The notes under the pieces were generated by a model, which did not search any database, was not told the origin of the DNA, and saw only the letters and a program-made list of their open reading frames with translations. The position numbers were made by a program, and so were the translations under genes. This document shows, piece by piece, positions 15,611 through 24,800 of a stretch of 43,951 nucleotides of DNA; the first letter of the stretch is position 1, and each line of letters begins with the position of its first letter. This stretch comes from UBA1443 sp964445745 (GTDB lineage Bacteria; Omnitrophota; Omnitrophia; Omnitrophales; Aquincolibacteriaceae). Where the stretch lies: contig CAYULU010000011.1 in assembly GCA_964445745.1 (NCBI GenBank), forward strand, positions 1 to 43,951. Direction: 5' to 3'.

Positions 15611-17188
15611 TTATATCCGCCCCGCTGTCTTCCCGATCTCGGCCACCTCTGCATCCGACAGGATTCGGTGCCCCCAGAAAAAAGGCGCTAGACAAAACCC
15701 GTGTTTTTTTGCGAGCATAAGAATTTCATCCATTTTTTCCTTGGTGATGTGCCCTTTCCCCCATGAAAAATTCTCGTATCGTCCCTCCAGGGCAAGCACC
15801 ATCGCCTCCGAAAAACACCCGTAAAGAACCCGGGAAGAGGAAAGTCCAATGTCAAATCCGGTATTAAACTCACACGGAAGTTCACAAATCCCTCCGGCAA
15901 AAATCAGGATGTCCCGTCGATCGGTTTCGGCATAAGCAATATTTTTCGGGTACCCGATATCACATACAATGGCGCCCGGCTTGAAGCTCGAAATATCAAC
16001 AATGGACTGTGGCGCACTTGCGGCCGCAACAACAATATCGGCATGGCGAACAGCCTCATGATTGTCGTGACTGCCTCTAAACTTTGCACACCGAACAGCC
16101 TTGATCACCTTCTCCATTTTTTTTAAATTATCCGGACTGCGGCTTGTGACCGTCACCTCTTTAGCCATCGTCGCCAGCGCACGGGCACACGCACTTCCGA
16201 TATCACCCGCCCCACCAATCACAGTCACTCGTGCCTTCGAAAGTTCCAACCCCATGAGCTTGGCCGCTTTGGCAACCCCCTCAACCGCCAGGGCCGCCGT
16301 CAGCGTGTTCCCGGTCGTAACAGGAATCCTGACCTTCTTTAAAAAAACATCTCCGTAGCGTTCGCCGGCAATCGACGTAAATCCGCCCAATGCTACAATC
16401 CCAAGTCCCTGCCGCTCTGCCACCTTGCAGGAATCGACCACTTTGCGAATAACATTTTCTATATCCAGAGCGAGCATTTCGGGAATGATATTACAGGAAA
16501 TAAAAGCCCCCCGGGTCACGGCTCCAGCCGACGATCTGAATTCCTTGACATCGTAGGAGACATAGGCCGGCATAAGATCAAAAACTTTTCCAAGAAATCC
16601 CGGTGAGGGCGGATTAAAATCTGGATTCAAAGAACGTAAATAATGGATGAGGTGCTGAAAGTTATAGGGATGCCCGATCACACCAAACCCCGAGACGGCA
16701 TTCGCCCCTCGAGAATCCATCTTTTGATAACGCTTTTCGATAATCGCTTCCTCAAAAAAACGGAGGAGCGATTCGAAAAGCCTCCGGATCTTTTCCGTAA
16801 TCATTCCGCCGACCATCTGGTCAATGATCGGGATGCCGATCCGGACGGCCGCCTCCACCACAACCTCCGTGGTATCGGAAGGCCCCTCGAGAAAGCTCCA
16901 ATGCCCCTCCAAACTTTCAAGATCACCCGTCAAGGCCTTAAACCGTACTGTAAAATTTTTATAATCAAAGAGGGCTTCTTCCTGCCAACGAATAGGAATA
17001 CCGTCCATCTCGACAGCCCAGGCAGTTATGGCCCTCCGGCGATCCCGGTCAATAACCAGACATTCTTTAATCGCTGGAACCAGGGCGGGAAAATCTTCAA
17101 CCCGAGTGATAAGGCGTAGCGCTTGCCAGCGCCTGACGGGTAAAATGCGGCTTACCTTGATGAAGGAAACATTTTCAGAACCGGACAT
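15611..17188 (-). CDS. Fusion: SRPBCC/START-like domain plus long-chain acyl-ACP reductase-like domain
   Basis: The protein has 525 residues. Residues about 6-155 form a polyketide-cyclase/SRPBCC-type ligand-binding domain with the E-D-F-P-A-L-V-P pattern. Residues about 165-510 match cyanobacterial long-chain acyl-(ACP) reductase: G-V-I-G-H, I-P-E-M-L, A-L-G-G-F-T-S-I (266-273), T-T-G-N-T-L-T-A (291-298), G-G-A-G-D-I-G-S-A (325-333), and C-F-S-E-A-M with the likely catalytic Cys458, then N-F-S-W-G and I-T-K-E-K-M. The cyanobacterial enzyme reduces acyl-ACP or acyl-CoA to fatty aldehyde with NADPH. Cyanobacterial AAR is about 340 residues without the N-terminal domain. The ATG at 17188 has GGAGG five bases upstream and is preferred over a GTG at 17230. 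No aldehyde-deformylating oxygenase is nearby, so alkane formation is not supported here. Confidence 0.85.
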   Translation of the reverse strand: MSGSENVSFIKVSRILPVRRWQALRLITRVEDFPALVPAIKECLVIDRDRRRAITAWAVEMDGIPIRWQEEALFDYKNFTVRFKALTGDLESLEGHWSFLEGPSDTTEVVVEAAVRIGIPIIDQMVGGMITEKIRRLFESLLRFFEEAIIEKRYQKMDSRGANAVSGFGVIGHPYNFQHLIHYLRSLNPDFNPPSPGFLGKVFDLMPAYVSYDVKEFRSSAGAVTRGAFISCNIIPEMLALDIENVIRKVVDSCKVAERQGLGIVALGGFTSIAGERYGDVFLKKVRIPVTTGNTLTAALAVEGVAKAAKLMGLELSKARVTVIGGAGDIGSACARALATMAKEVTVTSRSPDNLKKMEKVIKAVRCAKFRGSHDNHEAVRHADIVVAAASAPQSIVDISSFKPGAIVCDIGYPKNIAYAETDRRDILIFAGGICELPCEFNTGFDIGLSSSRVLYGCFSEAMVLALEGRYENFSWGKGHITKEKMDEILMLAKKHGFCLAPFFWGHRILSDAEVAEIGKTAGRI

Positions 17189-17269
17189 TCGGACCTCCAG
17201 TCCAGTATTATCGGCCGGATTTGTGTTCACTTCACCCCTCTGAGAGAAACTGCAGGATTCTCTTCTAAC

Positions 17270-17288
17270 GCATCAGGATCCCTGATGC
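17270..17288. promoter_or_regulatory. Perfect inverted repeat upstream of the acyl-ACP reductase-like gene
   Basis: GCATCAGG and CCTGATGC are separated by ATC, about 80 nt upstream of the start at 17188. It could be an operator or a small leader hairpin. No matching regulator is identified. Confidence 0.35.
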
Positions 17289-17350
17289 CCCTAGCAAAAC
17301 AAATACGAACAAGGAACCCGGCAACAGAGCGTCACACGCAGTTGTGCTTA

Positions 17351-17392
17351 TAAAAAAAATAGCCCCGAAGCCAACAGGCCACGGGGCTATTT
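17351..17392 (-). terminator. Rho-independent terminator of the carbohydrate-binding-like gene
   Basis: On the minus strand AAATAGCCCCG (17382-17392) pairs with CGGGGCTATTT (17357-17367) around a 14-nt loop and is followed by a T run. It starts 26 nt after the stop at 17419. Confidence 0.93.
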
Positions 17393-17418
17393 CTTAAACA
17401 AAACTACTAAACTTCGAA

Positions 17419-18024
17419 TTACTGATTGGCCAGAGAAACCTGGTCAATATAGATGGTACCGGTCTTGGGGTTCGAGTTAATATCATCGAACACCACGACA
17501 AACTCGTTCAAGGAATTCCAGTTTTCAATACGGCGGAACTTCTCGAACGGAATGCAAACCTTCTGCCACTGCTCGGTAATATCGCTCACGATATACGGTG
17601 ACGCCTTGCCCGACATATCCTTGAGCTCGAGCTTCACACGTTTCGTATACCCGGTTTTACCGTCACCCTTGATGTAAAAGCAAAGGGTGTTATAGGGAGT
17701 CGCGTCCTCGCCATTCATCTTCATCCAGAACCCGTTATACGCTGGATTCGGAGAATCCACGTCGTAGTCCAGACGGATCGAATAACCCGCCGGATCACCT
17801 TTAGCATCATCCGTGGCAAATGACATCACGGTTCCCTGGGTATCATCGTTCGGATCCTTGTCCCATCCTCCGAAATCACCACCGATATTATTCGGCTTGT
17901 CACCTGTATCAAAATCGGCGATCACAAGCTCGTCGGCAGCAAAAGCATTCGGTAGAGAAACACCGAACCCCAGAACCATCAAACAAACTAGGGGTAAAGC
18001 TATTGCAAATTTAAACATCTTCAT
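17419..18024 (-). CDS. Secreted CIA30/CBM11-like beta-sandwich protein
   Basis: The 201-residue protein has a clear signal peptide ending A-F-A before A-D-E. The mature part is a single domain: V-I-A-D-F-D-T-G-D near the start, N-N-I-G-G-D-F-G-G-W, G-Y-S-I-R-L-D-Y-D-V, L-C-F-Y-I-K-G-D, then I-Y-I-D-Q-V-S-L at the end. This is the pattern of galactose-binding-like domains such as CBM11 and the CIA30 domain, which bind sugars or partner proteins. No catalytic domain is attached. The ATG at 18024 has AAAGGAG upstream; earlier in-frame starts would precede the signal peptide by about 39 residues and lie across the promoter. It has its own near-consensus promoter and terminator. The function is periplasmic or extracellular binding, ligand unknown. 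Confidence 0.8.
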   Translation of the reverse strand: MKMFKFAIALPLVCLMVLGFGVSLPNAFAADELVIADFDTGDKPNNIGGDFGGWDKDPNDDTQGTVMSFATDDAKGDPAGYSIRLDYDVDSPNPAYNGFWMKMNGEDATPYNTLCFYIKGDGKTGYTKRVKLELKDMSGKASPYIVSDITEQWQKVCIPFEKFRRIENWNSLNEFVVVFDDINSNPKTGTIYIDQVSLANQ

Positions 18025-18075
18025 TTTTTGTTGACTCCTTTCGTGTAATAAACTTAATTGGCGAGGGTCGATGAG

Positions 18076-18104
18076 AGTATACACATTTATAAAAGTATTT
18101 ACAA
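18076..18104 (-). promoter_or_regulatory. Strong sigma-70 promoter for the carbohydrate-binding-like gene
   Basis: On the minus strand TTGTAA (18099-18104), a 17-nt AT-rich spacer and TATACT (18076-18081) precede the start at 18024, leaving a leader of roughly 45 nt. This is the best promoter match in the window. Confidence 0.8.
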
Positions 18105-18386
18105 GAAAAGTTGAGCTAGCATAATCGATCAATTTTATCATTAAAAAAAATTAAGACTTCGCTCTTTTTTGTCACGCTCACTCGTTTCACATCTGTTGTC
18201 GCTTAAAAAATGTTTCTTACAATGGGACTTCGCTTTACAAGCTACTTGGAAAAATCAGCGTTCAAAGAAGATTCAAGTTTGAGGTTCAAGCTTATGCCAG
18301 AAGAATCTTCAAGCTGTTTCGACTCAGTCAATCGCAACAACATTATTTCAGTCGAGCATAATTCGACACACGCGAATCTTGTTCGC
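18105..18386. other. Intergenic stretch without a recognisable gene
   Basis: The stretch lies between the promoter at 18076-18104 and the HAMP protein stop at 18387. I see no coding sequence or clear terminator. GAAGATTC and GAATCTTC form a loose 8-bp inverted repeat about 30 nt apart, and TTCAAG recurs several times, which is not enough to name an element. Confidence 0.5.
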
Positions 18387-18983
18387 TTAGACCTGCGGAA
18401 TCGAATCAGCCAGTTCCTTCAAATGCTGAACCTTTCCCCGGACATCATCGGAGGGCACCGATCGAGAAAGCTCGTTTAATCCGTTTTTCATCTCCGAAAG
18501 CTTCTCTTGAGTTAACCGGGAGTGTTTTATCAAAACATTAAGATCGTGTGCCATTTCATGGAAGAAATCACTTTCCCTGAGCTTGATCTCAGGAACCGCT
18601 TCTCCCCTGTTTAACTTAAGAAGTGTTTGTCGAATCCGAAAAACCGGCCCCGCAACCCGATGAAGAAATGCAACTCCATAGCCCCCAATAATCATCAAAG
18701 TTGCAATTAATACCAGAGTCACACGCATAATAACCTGATGGCTGACCTCTGAAAGAATTTGGAAGGGGTTGATCTTTCCGAACTGAAGCCCCCCGCCAAA
18801 AGCCGCATCGCGAATGGTCTGGTGGATAATCCAGGCAATGGCCGCCGATGCGACCATAAAAAGCGCGATCAACATGAACGAAAATTCACGCTGCATCGGG
18901 CGGTGGATTATGATATTTCGCATTTGCCGTTTATAAGGACGTCCTGGCTGCCCTGTCGTCTTCAAATTCGTATTGGTTGTCAT
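18387..18983 (-). CDS. HAMP-domain-only membrane protein
   Basis: The 198-residue protein has TM1 at about 35-55, a short periplasmic loop of about 30 residues, TM2 at about 85-107, then a HAMP-like segment V-A-G-P-V-F-R-I-R ... G-E-A-V-P-E-I-K-L-R-E-S-D-F-F-H-E-M. A C-terminal helix likely to form a coiled coil follows. There is no kinase, cyclase or chemotaxis signalling domain. Stand-alone HAMP proteins may pass a membrane signal to a separate partner. GGAAGGAGTGAGGCT precedes the ATG. The gene lies 52 nt after the second RND permease and may be the last gene of the efflux transcript. The partner is unknown. Confidence 0.75.
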   Translation of the reverse strand: MTTNTNLKTTGQPGRPYKRQMRNIIIHRPMQREFSFMLIALFMVASAAIAWIIHQTIRDAAFGGGLQFGKINPFQILSEVSHQVIMRVTLVLIATLMIIGGYGVAFLHRVAGPVFRIRQTLLKLNRGEAVPEIKLRESDFFHEMAHDLNVLIKHSRLTQEKLSEMKNGLNELSRSVPSDDVRGKVQHLKELADSIPQV

Positions 18984-19035
18984 AGCCTCACTCCTTCCAT
19001 GTCCCGCGGGGGACCGTTATAACCACATCGTAATT

Positions 19036-21843
19036 TTAAACGTTTGTCTTCTGTTTGTTTAGAAAAAAAACCTGTCTTTTCCTGTTGGAGGAAAACCAAC
19101 CTTTTAAAATATGCATCACATCGTCCGTGCAAAGCACAAACGCCGGCAGGACATAAAGCGTCAGCAGAGTTGAACTGATCAGGCCCCCGATCACCGTGAT
19201 GGCAAGGGGTGCCCACAGATCACTTGCCTGGCCAAAGCTCAGGGCCATCGGCAAAAATCCCAGTACCGTTGATGTCACCGTCATAATGATGGGCCGAAGG
19301 CGGTCCGTGCCGGCCCGAATCCATCGATCTTCCCCCTGAATTTCAGGGTCCAGATTTTGGAAGTGATCGACCATGATAATCGCTGCGTTTACAACATACC
19401 CGGCCAAAAGAATAATCCCGATAAACACCTGGGTGCTGAGCGGCTTAGGCTGAGGAAGCCAGGCAATCCAGGACGGAGGTGCTCCAGCCTGGGTCAGTGG
19501 CCATGAGATCATAAGCGGCCACCTGAGAGAAATCCAAATTCCAGCAGCTGCCATAGGTACCGTCGCCATAATCAAAAGCGGAAGCCGATAATTCTGGAAA
19601 AGACAAGCCATGACCATAAAAACCAGAAACACTGTCGCGATCACGGCAACTCCAAGTTCTGATTTACTTTGCATCAATTCCTCAAACCCTCCGGCAAACC
19701 TCCAGTAATAATCATCCGGAAGTTTAATGTTCTTGACGGCCTTCTTGACGTCCATCGCTATCAGTTCGATGGGACGCTTCGTGTCCCCCTTGACGAATAC
19801 GTACCGGTGCTTGTCCCTGCGATCAATCGTTTGCGGACCCGTGGACGGATAAAAATTTGCAATCTCGCTAATCGGAATCTGGACATTCTCACGGGTTTCA
19901 ACATAAATCTGTCCCAGATCCTCGAGCTTTTGGCGATAGATTGCTTGCAACCGGGTAATGGTTTCAATTTCCTCACCTTTCGAAAGCTCGTGGAATTTGG
20001 TCGGCCGCATCCCTCGAACCAGCGCGTGCATACTGTCCGCCACGCCCCTGACCGAAAGCCCGTACATGGACGCTTTGCCTTTATCCACCACCAGCGAATA
20101 CTCCGGCCTTTTCCGAAGGTCTGTCATTACGAGATTCGAAAGTCCGTCCACTTTCGACATCTGATTGGCAAACTCCTTAGCCAGTCGTTCCAGTTCATCC
20201 CCTTCTTGTCCGTAAATGTTGATCACCATTTTTCGCGATTCCGAAGAACCGGCACCTTCATCCACGATCAGACTGTAATCCGGATGAATTTCCTTAATCG
20301 CCGTGTTACCCTGTTCATCGATCAATTTCATGATTTCATCTTTCGAAAATTGCCGTTTCCGGGCCGGTTTCAAACGAACAAAAAGGCGGAGATCATCTTT
20401 AGAAACCGTCGTAGAAAAAAGGGTAACATCCGGAATATTGGCAAGCAAATCTTCAAGCTTCTGCATCGCGTCGTCATTGGACTCAAGCCGCGCACCGGCA
20501 AGCGGGAACGTAATGACGGCAAACTCATTTTCCTCGAAGGAGGAAGGCCAGTCGATCGGCGTTTTCATAATCCCCCAGATCGAAATCACGCAAAGAAAAA
20601 TCATCCCGGCTACCACCAGCCATCGTTTTCGGAAAACCCAGCGAACCCCGCCNNNNNNNNNNNNNNNNNNNNNNNNNNNNNNNNNNNNNNNNNNNNNNNN
20701 NNNNNNNNNNNNNNNNNNNNNNNNNNNNNNNNNNNNNNNNNNNNNNNNNNNNAAAATAATTCCTGCGAGTCGCCATCGCCCGAGGTAGAAATAGATGACA
20801 AACATCGTCAACACAAGGCCAATCAACAGAGCCAGTTTCACGTCATCGATCGCCCGACGAATCGTATCGGCCCTGTCGTTGACGATCACGATTTTGACAG
20901 AATCCTCGTTTTCAATTTCAAAAAGATCCAACAACTTTGCCACATCATCCGCGACATTCAGCGTGTTCGCAAGACTGGTTTTTTTGACATAGACAGTAAC
21001 ATTTTGTTCGAGATTGAGACGAGCCTGGTCTGTGGCTTCGAGATAAGAGTCCTTCACGGTCGCGATTTCTTTCAGCGAGATAATCGACCCCTGCCGGGTT
21101 GCTTTTACCCCGATGTCGCCAATCTCCTCCACCGAAAGAAACGTTCCCATACTGCGGATGGCATATTCAAATCGACCCGTTTCCACGTTCCCGGCCAAAA
21201 GGCTGATGTTGCTCTGTCCAAGCACATCCATCACCCGCTCAATGGAGATGTTATAGGCCACCATTTTATCGCGATCGATTTCGACAAGAATCTTTCGCTC
21301 CCGGCCGCCATACACCTCCACACTCGCAACCCCGTCCACCCGACTCAAAATGGGCTTAAGTTTAATATCCACCATTTCACGGATTTCTTCCGGGGTCAAA
21401 GACTCCGAGGTCACCGCAAATACCAGGATGGCGGCCTGGGCATCGTCATAATTGGCGATAACCGGTTTTTCGATTTCCTTGGGAAGAAGCGGCCGGACCC
21501 GCGCGAATTTTTCCCGGATTTCCAGAGCCGCAAACTTCATGTTGGTTCCCGGCTCAAACTCCATCGTCACCCGGGACTCCGCTTCGCGGGAGGTTGAGTA
21601 AAGATTTTTCATCTTGCTCACAGTCCCCACCGCTTCTTCGATGGGCTTCGTAATCATTTTCTCGACGTCCTGGGAGGGAAGACCACCGCGTGCCCGCACC
21701 ACAATGCTGACGATCCCCTGATTTTGCCCCTGATAGAGTTCTACATTGAGTCGCGAAAGAGAGATGAACCCAAGGACAAGTACCGCGGCAAAAATGATGG
21801 CGGTTAAAACTGGCCGTTTTAGGGAGAGACTAGGTAGACCCAT
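19036..21843 (-). CDS. RND efflux permease (second of a tandem pair), interrupted by a scaffold gap
   Basis: This is an AcrB/HAE1-type inner-membrane pump: an N-terminal helix, a large periplasmic porter domain with the N-terminal K-P-I-E-E-A-V-G-T-V pattern, membrane helices, a second porter domain and C-terminal helices (L-A-G-Y-V-V-N-A-A-I-I-M-V-D). It should export small hydrophobic compounds by proton exchange. The 100-N gap falls between TM2 and the start of TM7. About 900 residues are visible against a usual 1020-1050, so roughly 120-180 residues, including the TM4 proton-relay Asp, are missing from the assembly, not necessarily from the organism. The ATG at 21843 lies 3 nt after the stop of the first RND gene. 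A K or similar relay residue in TM10 is replaced by N, as in many HAE1 pumps. Confidence 0.88.
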   Translation of the reverse strand: MGLPSLSLKRPVLTAIIFAAVLVLGFISLSRLNVELYQGQNQGIVSIVVRARGGLPSQDVEKMITKPIEEAVGTVSKMKNLYSTSREAESRVTMEFEPGTNMKFAALEIREKFARVRPLLPKEIEKPVIANYDDAQAAILVFAVTSESLTPEEIREMVDIKLKPILSRVDGVASVEVYGGRERKILVEIDRDKMVAYNISIERVMDVLGQSNISLLAGNVETGRFEYAIRSMGTFLSVEEIGDIGVKATRQGSIISLKEIATVKDSYLEATDQARLNLEQNVTVYVKKTSLANTLNVADDVAKLLDLFEIENEDSVKIVIVNDRADTIRRAIDDVKLALLIGLVLTMFVIYFYLGRWRLAGIIXXXXXXXXXXXXXXXXXXXXXXXXXXXXXXXXXXGGVRWVFRKRWLVVAGMIFLCVISIWGIMKTPIDWPSSFEENEFAVITFPLAGARLESNDDAMQKLEDLLANIPDVTLFSTTVSKDDLRLFVRLKPARKRQFSKDEIMKLIDEQGNTAIKEIHPDYSLIVDEGAGSSESRKMVINIYGQEGDELERLAKEFANQMSKVDGLSNLVMTDLRKRPEYSLVVDKGKASMYGLSVRGVADSMHALVRGMRPTKFHELSKGEEIETITRLQAIYRQKLEDLGQIYVETRENVQIPISEIANFYPSTGPQTIDRRDKHRYVFVKGDTKRPIELIAMDVKKAVKNIKLPDDYYWRFAGGFEELMQSKSELGVAVIATVFLVFMVMACLFQNYRLPLLIMATVPMAAAGIWISLRWPLMISWPLTQAGAPPSWIAWLPQPKPLSTQVFIGIILLAGYVVNAAIIMVDHFQNLDPEIQGEDRWIRAGTDRLRPIIMTVTSTVLGFLPMALSFGQASDLWAPLAITVIGGLISSTLLTLYVLPAFVLCTDDVMHILKGWFSSNRKRQVFFLNKQKTNV
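20653..20752. other. Scaffold gap of 100 N
   Basis: Exactly 100 N indicates a placeholder of unknown true length. The flanks do not share sequence. Comparison with intact RND pumps suggests several hundred bases are missing. Confidence 0.95.
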
Positions 21844-21846
21844 GGA

Positions 21847-24800
21847 TTAAGTCTGGGGTAAAGAACCTTCGAGAGATTCGTCAACTTCAGGGAGGTCATC
21901 ATCATAAGAAAAAAAGCGATCAAGAGTCCTGTTCACCAAAATATAGAAACAGGGAAGTACCAGAAGGGTAAGAACCGTCGAAGAAAAAAGTCCACCCATA
22001 ATCGTGACCGAAAGAGGCGCGAGAATCCCCCCCCCTTCGCCGATCCCGAGTGCTACGGGGAGCATACCCATAATCGTCGTCGTGGAAGTCATCAAGACAG
22101 GACGCGTTCTTGTCCGGGTAGCCCGCCAGACCGCTTCCACAATTTCCACTCCTTCAGCACGGAGCTGATTGATATATTCCATAAGCACAATCCCGTTATT
22201 AACGACGACCCCGCCCAGGAGAACAAGCCCCAGGAGCGAAATCACATTGAACGAGTTCCCTGAAATTTTAATCGCAAGAATGGCACCCGCAAAGGATAAC
22301 GGGATCGTAATCATAATGACGAGCGGTTGAAGAAAAGACTCAAACTGGGCCGCCATGATCATATAAACCAGCATGACCGCCAGGACAAACGCAAAAATCA
22401 CTCCCCCGAAGTTTTCCTTAATTTCTTTCGCTTTTCCGGATAATTTAACCTGGAAGTCCTGTGGGATGTCATCAGGGATCCGGAGACTTGCGAGTAATTT
22501 CTGGACTTCAGCCAACACATCCTTGTCCCTCCGGTTTTTGCTGATCTCAGCCGAAATTGTTACGGTACGCTCCTGGTCCGATCGTTTAATCTCACTGGGT
22601 CCTTCCCCTCGTTCAATCAGCGCGATCTCTTTCAGCGGGACATGGACATCAAGGATCTTGGAATAAAGGAGAAGATCGCCAAGATTCCGTATGTCAGAGC
22701 GATCGGCCTCATTCAACCGGACACGCACATCCACTTCACGCCCCCCTTCCCGGTACTGGGTTGCAACAACACCTTCAATCGCCGCCTTTGCAGTCAAGGA
22801 AATATCCAGGGCAGAAACTCCGTAAAGGGCCGCGCGTTTTTTATTAATTTCCAGTTTTGTCTCCGGCGATTTTTTACCGGTATCATCCTGAACATTCATC
22901 ACTCCCGGAATCGCCGAAAGTTTCCCTTTGAGGCGCTGGACTAATTTTTCCATGGTGGGAAAATCATAACCTTTCACCTCTACCAGAATGGGCTTAAACC
23001 CCGTACCTGCAACCGCAAACTCACTTTCCTGAAGCATAAATTCAATCTTGGCATCCTGCGCCGTCAAATCAAGACTCTTGGTCATATCGGAAAGTTCCGA
23101 TACCACTTGAGCCGAGGAACGCTTCCGTTCTTTTTTTAAATTGACAAGGATAAGCGCTTGGGAAGGCCGGAGGGTCTCAATTTTGATTTCGCCTCGTCCT
23201 GTTTTTTCACTGCCAATCGATGTCGAAATGTCCTCCACCTCCGGAATAGTCCGGATCTTTTTTTCAAGAGTCCGGCAAACCTGGTCCGTCACGTCCAGGC
23301 GCGTTCCAAGTGGCATATCCACTTTCACCGAAAACTGTCCCTGATCCAGTTTCGGGAGTACTTCACGATCGATCGTGGGAACAATCAGGAAAATCGACAA
23401 CATCATCGCAAGGACCGCAAGAAGGATCGTGCCCATGAGCCGGTTTTGTTCCTTTTCCGTGGGAAGACTGAGAATATACCGATCCAGGGAACCGGTAAGA
23501 CTGAACGGACGATAATCTTTTTGGGGTACATTGATATAGGTCGAAAGCATCGCCACAAGGGTAAGGGGAATGAAAATTGAAAAGATCTGGGAAAAAATAA
23601 CCGCCCACGAAAGGTCTTTAAAGATTTGTCCTGCCACTCCGGGGACAAATACAATGAGTGGAAAAAAAACAGCGATGGTCGTCAGGTTGGAAGAAATGAC
23701 CGGCCAGGTCACTTCGTTGGCGGCCTCCACAGCCCCCTTTTCGGGCAAGTCCCCCAGTTGGCGTCGCCGGAATATGTTTTCAAGAACCACGATACTCGTA
23801 TCGATCACCATCCCGATCGAAATGGCAAGACCACCGAGCGACATAATGTTCACCGTAATATTCCCCATCGCCATCAAAAAAAAGACGCCGAGCATACTGA
23901 GCGGGATGGAAATAATCACAAGGAAAGAAACCGATAAAACCCTCAGAAAAATCCAGAGCGTGGCCAGGGCCAGCAATCCGCCCATCACCGCTTCGTGAAC
24001 GAGATTTTCGAGCGTTCGGCGAATAAACACGGAATGGTCATAAATAATTTTGCTCTGGATTCCCCGCGACTCGATGTCCTCACGGAGCACGCCAAGCTCC
24101 TGCTTTAAACGGTCCACCACCTGAATGGTGTTAGCATTCGATTGTTTCTGGATGGAAATGGAAATGTTTTCCGAGTTGTTGTAACGGGAGATACTGGTTT
24201 TTTCGGCCAGACCATCGATCGCATTGCCGATATCCTTGACAAGCACCAGGCGTTTTTCGAGCATCTTCTGCTCCACTTCCTCGCGCGAACGCTCAATCGT
24301 CCTTCGGGGACCTTCAGAGTAATCCCGTTCAATAAAACTGGCCTCTTCACGCCGGGCCTTTTCGACATTGTCAACCCCCACCACCGCATGGTGAATTTCA
24401 GCGACCGAACGGAAATCCCCGACCGTGCGAATCAGGTATTCATAGAGGCCCTTTTTAATACTTCCCGCGGGATAGGAAATATTTGCTTCATCAAGAGAAT
24501 CCACCACCTCAAGCAAGGACAGGTGATTGGCCTGCAAACGTGGCATGTCGATCTCGACCAGAATTTCGCGATTCACGCCGCCGGAAATCGTAACTGAGGC
24601 AACTCCTTCAACTTTTTCAAGCCGGTCCTTCAGGATTTTTTCCGTAAGAAATTTCAGCCGCACCGGGGGGATATTGGTACCGGTCACCGATAAAATCAGG
24701 ATCGGCCGTGAAAGAGGATCAAATTTAAGGACAACGGGGTCATCCGATTCCTTCGGTAAACGTTCTTTGATCAAATCGACCTTTTCGCGTATGGCAAGCG

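Noticed and set aside
14331..15824. Plus-strand open frame of about 497 codons
   Set aside because: Antisense to the SDR-acyltransferase and AAR fusion genes, whose motifs and ribosome sites are clear. No domain is recognised.
15611..17188. Cyanobacterial-type alkane biosynthesis
   Set aside because: The aldehyde-deformylating oxygenase partner is absent, and the neighbours suggest reduction and esterification instead.
19669..21597. Long plus-strand open frame of about 640 codons
   Set aside because: It is antisense to the RND permease, runs through the N gap, is rich in His/Arg/Asn as expected from the complement of a real gene, and matches no family.
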